Source: Gemmatimonadaceae bacterium
GTDB taxonomy: Bacteria > Gemmatimonadota > Gemmatimonadetes > Gemmatimonadales > Gemmatimonadaceae
Direction of reading: 5' to 3'
NCBI GenBank assembly: GCA_036003045.1
Contig: DASYSS010000037.1
Span: forward strand, 42,905 to 106,904
DNA length: 64,000 nt
Shown here: piece by piece, positions 62,216 through 64,000 of the stretch
Position numbering within the stretch: the first letter of the stretch is position 1
Layout: every line of letters begins with the position of its first letter
Notes under the pieces: model-generated
Seen by the model: the letters and a program-made list of their open reading frames with translations, nothing else
The model's database searches: none
Told to the model about the DNA's origin: nothing
Position numbers and translations under genes: made by a program

Positions 62216-63184
62216 ATGCACCACCGCCTCGGCACGACGCGCCTGCTCGCCGCGCTCACACTCCTCGCGTGTAGCGCGTCGGAGACTCCGGGGACCATGA
62301 CCTCCACCGATCCGGGGGGCTCGCAGTCCCCGCCGGCGACCGGCGGTGAGTCGCTCAACGGAAAGCGGCCGTTCCCGGACGACAACGCCTGGAACACCGT
62401 TGTCACCAGCGCGACGGTCGACCCGAATTCGTCGACGCTCATCGCGGCGTGCGGCGTGCGAAATCTTCATCCGGATTTCGGCACCGTTTGGGACGGCGCG
62501 CCGAACGGCATTCCGTACATCGTCGTGCATTCGTCGCAGGCGAAAGTGCCCGTCTCGTTCGACTACTCCGACGAGAGCGACCCTGGCCCATATCCGATTC
62601 CACCCGACGCGCCGATCGAAGGCGGCTCATCGTCGAGCGGCGACCGCCATGTGCTCGTGATCGACATCGACGCGTGGAAGCTCTACGAGCTCTACGATGC
62701 GCACCCGGTCAATGGCGGCAGGAGTTGGACGGCGGGATCGGGTGCCATCTTCGATCTCAGCTCCGACGCCCTTCGCCCCGCCGGTTGGACGTCCGCCGAC
62801 GCCGCCGGACTGCCGATCTTCCCCGGCCTCGTGCGCTACGACGAAGCCGTCACGCAGGGCCACATCGACCACGCCCTCCGTTTCACCTGCCCGCGCACAC
62901 GCAAAGCGTACGTCTCACCCGCGCGCCACTACGCCAGCAGCGACACGAGCAGCGCGCTCCCTCCCATGGGCATGCGCGTCCGCCTCAAGTCGAACTTCGA
63001 CACGACCTCGTTCTCACCGAACGTCCGCGTGATCCTGCGGGCGATGATGCGCTACGGCATGCTCGTCGCTGACAACGGCTCCGGCTGGTACGTGAGCGGC
63101 GCTCCCGATTCTCGCTGGAGCGACGACGAGTTGGCGACACTGGCGCGCGTCCCTTCGAGCGCGTTCGAAGTGGTGAAGCCCTGA
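62216..63184 (+). CDS. Hypothetical lipoprotein
   Basis: The ATG at 62216 is chosen because the lipoprotein signal peptide begins there (ending LLACS, cysteine near residue 17). The 322-residue mature protein starts with a Ser/Thr/Gly-rich linker and continues into a globular domain with NAWNTVVTSATVDPNS, VLVIDIDAWKLYELYDA and HIDHALRFT segments. Proteins with this pattern are secreted and uncharacterised. It diverges from the lipid operon. Confidence 0.6.
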   Translation: MHHRLGTTRLLAALTLLACSASETPGTMTSTDPGGSQSPPATGGESLNGKRPFPDDNAWNTVVTSATVDPNSSTLIAACGVRNLHPDFGTVWDGAPNGIPYIVVHSSQAKVPVSFDYSDESDPGPYPIPPDAPIEGGSSSSGDRHVLVIDIDAWKLYELYDAHPVNGGRSWTAGSGAIFDLSSDALRPAGWTSADAAGLPIFPGLVRYDEAVTQGHIDHALRFTCPRTRKAYVSPARHYASSDTSSALPPMGMRVRLKSNFDTTSFSPNVRVILRAMMRYGMLVADNGSGWYVSGAPDSRWSDDELATLARVPSSAFEVVKP

Positions 63185-63196
63185 TACTGCCGCGGA

Positions 63197-63346
63197 TTTC
63201 GCGGAAGAAAAGCCGGATTGCGCGGAAACAAACGGAAAGATCGACAACCTCTGCTGAGGCCGTCGATCTCTCCAATCTTGTCTGCGGTTGCTCTTCAATT
63301 CCCAGCTTTTTGCAGTATCCGCGTCAATCCGGCTTTTTCCGCGAAA
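63197..63346. repeat. MITE-like element with inverted ends and internal hairpin
   Basis: An arm at 63197-63226 (TTTCGCGGAAGAAAAGCCGG onward) and its inverted copy at 63318-63346 are nearly identical over about 29 bases. Between them, GATCGAC/GTCGATC and CCTC/GAGG form an internal hairpin (63239-63268). The element is about 150 bp, lies in the gap between a lipoprotein and a penicillin-binding-protein gene, and carries no open frame. Confidence 0.6.
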
Positions 63347-63410
63347 TTGCAGTTCCCTAGTCGTAAGTACTGACAGGCCGGAACCAAGCCACTACGCCAC
63401 ACGAGCTCGA

Positions 63411-64000
63411 TCACCAACGAATGATTCGTTTGAGCAGATTGGTGATACTCCGCCCCGCCTGCTCGAGCGGATTCTGGCTAGGCACGTTGATGATGTTCCC
63501 ATTCGCGTCGATCGCGATTTGTCCCGGCGGCGGACCCGTATGCACGGCACACGTCTCGGCAGGTTCGGCGCCGATGCGAAACCATTGCGTCGTGCGGACC
63601 GGGCACCACGGCGTCGCGAGCTGACCGGTCGTCGGATCGACGACCTTCGAGATCATTCCGGCAGGCACGGCGAAATCGGCGCCGCGAGGCTCGCGCCAGC
63701 CGGCTTGGTAGATCTCCGCCCACGCCGGAGCGGCGAGACGGCCGCCGCTCGCATTGATGCCGATCTGCTGCGGCATGTCGTAGCCGAACCACACGCCTTG
63801 GATCAGCGTCGGCGTGTATCCCACGAACCACACGTCCATGCCATCGTTCGTCGTGCCGGTCTTGCCGGCGATCGGACCGGTGATCCCATAGTCGCGGATT
63901 CCCTTGCCCGTGCCGTAGTTCACGACGCCCTGCAACATCTCCGTCAGCTCGAACGCGTCACGCGGATCCATCGCCGGAATCGTCGCCGCCGACTCCTGCG
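63411..64000 (-). CDS. Class A penicillin-binding protein, C-terminal part (5' end outside window)
   Basis: The visible 196 residues contain the KTG motif of the transpeptidase active site (AGKTGTTNDGMDVWFVGYTP) and the C-terminal tail of PBP1A-like enzymes. Upstream, QESAATIPAMDPRDAFELTEMLQGVV continues in frame to the window edge, so the transglycosylase and most of the transpeptidase domain lie beyond it. It builds and cross-links peptidoglycan in the periplasm. The C-terminal 60 residues carry two cysteines and a basic end. Confidence 0.88.
   Translation of the reverse strand, partial: QESAATIPAMDPRDAFELTEMLQGVVNYGTGKGIRDYGITGPIAGKTGTTNDGMDVWFVGYTPTLIQGVWFGYDMPQQIGINASGGRLAAPAWAEIYQAGWREPRGADFAVPAGMISKVVDPTTGQLATPWCPVRTTQWFRIGAEPAETCAVHTGPPPGQIAIDANGNIINVPSQNPLEQAGRSITNLLKRIIRW

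Overview
The window is a high-GC (roughly two-thirds G+C), densely packed bacterial chromosome segment. The gene repertoire points to Gemmatimonadota or a close relative such as Acidobacteriota: a PadR regulator with a MacB-like ADOP permease, a DUF1800/DUF1501 pair, cysteine-less membrane anti-sigma proteins beside ECF sigma factors, large carboxypeptidase-regulatory outer-membrane receptors, and an odd EF-G paralogue. This placement is inference from gene content; no rRNA or tRNA gene, CRISPR array or insertion sequence was seen.

Layout. 1-480: end of a membrane protein with mechanosensitive-channel-type helices. 596-5214: a zinc-ribbon miniprotein and quinone oxidoreductase on the minus strand, then the dehydrogenase-complex genes E2 and E3 and a GNAT acetyltransferase. 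5234-9583: a lipoprotein of the D-aminoacylase family, a small lipoprotein, a GDSL hydrolase and a secreted protein of unknown role. 9756-12082: an ECF sigma/anti-sigma pair and a CoA-transferase. 12328-15312: a phasin-like protein and the two-gene trehalose pathway (otsB, otsA). 15396-20515: GHMP kinase, M20 peptidase, several small proteins and an RNase HI variant. 20703-24014: a membrane protein, an FAD-linked oxidase that appears to start at CTG, and thyX. 24188-28251: a compact operon of two ATP-grasp ligases, a GNAT and a lysine 2,3-aminomutase, closed by a strong terminator. 29662-35110: ECF sigma, anti-sigma, PDZ protein and a large outer-membrane receptor. 35147-44289: EF-G-like GTPase, VOC protein, orphan response regulator, lipoprotein and a 1,028-residue GGDEF-like/ATPase/TPR regulator. 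44467-50944: DUF1800/DUF1501 and PadR/ADOP pairs. 50912-62052: an eight-gene minus-strand lipid operon. 62216-64000: a lipoprotein, an inverted-repeat element and the end of a class A penicillin-binding protein.

The most striking content is the 11-kb operon at 50912-62052. Its genes, in order of transcription, encode a fatty-acid desaturase, a CarS-like CDP-alcohol synthase, a rifampin-phosphotransferase/PEP-synthase-like enzyme, a short UbiA-type prenyltransferase, a SAM methyltransferase, a PlsC acyltransferase, a fatty acyl-AMP ligase, and a single chain fusing acyl carrier protein, thioester reductase and an aminoglycoside-phosphotransferase-type kinase. Nearly all junctions overlap by 4 bp. 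I infer a pathway that activates a fatty acid, reduces it, phosphorylates it and builds it into an unusual, possibly ether or isoprenoid-containing, membrane lipid. A second candidate system is the ATP-grasp/ATP-grasp/GNAT/KamA operon, which may make an acetylated or ligated beta-amino-acid compound.

A third theme is short repeats with 8-nt periodicity, two of which lie in frame inside genes of the lipid operon, and a roughly 150-bp element with imperfect terminal inverted repeats at 63197-63346.
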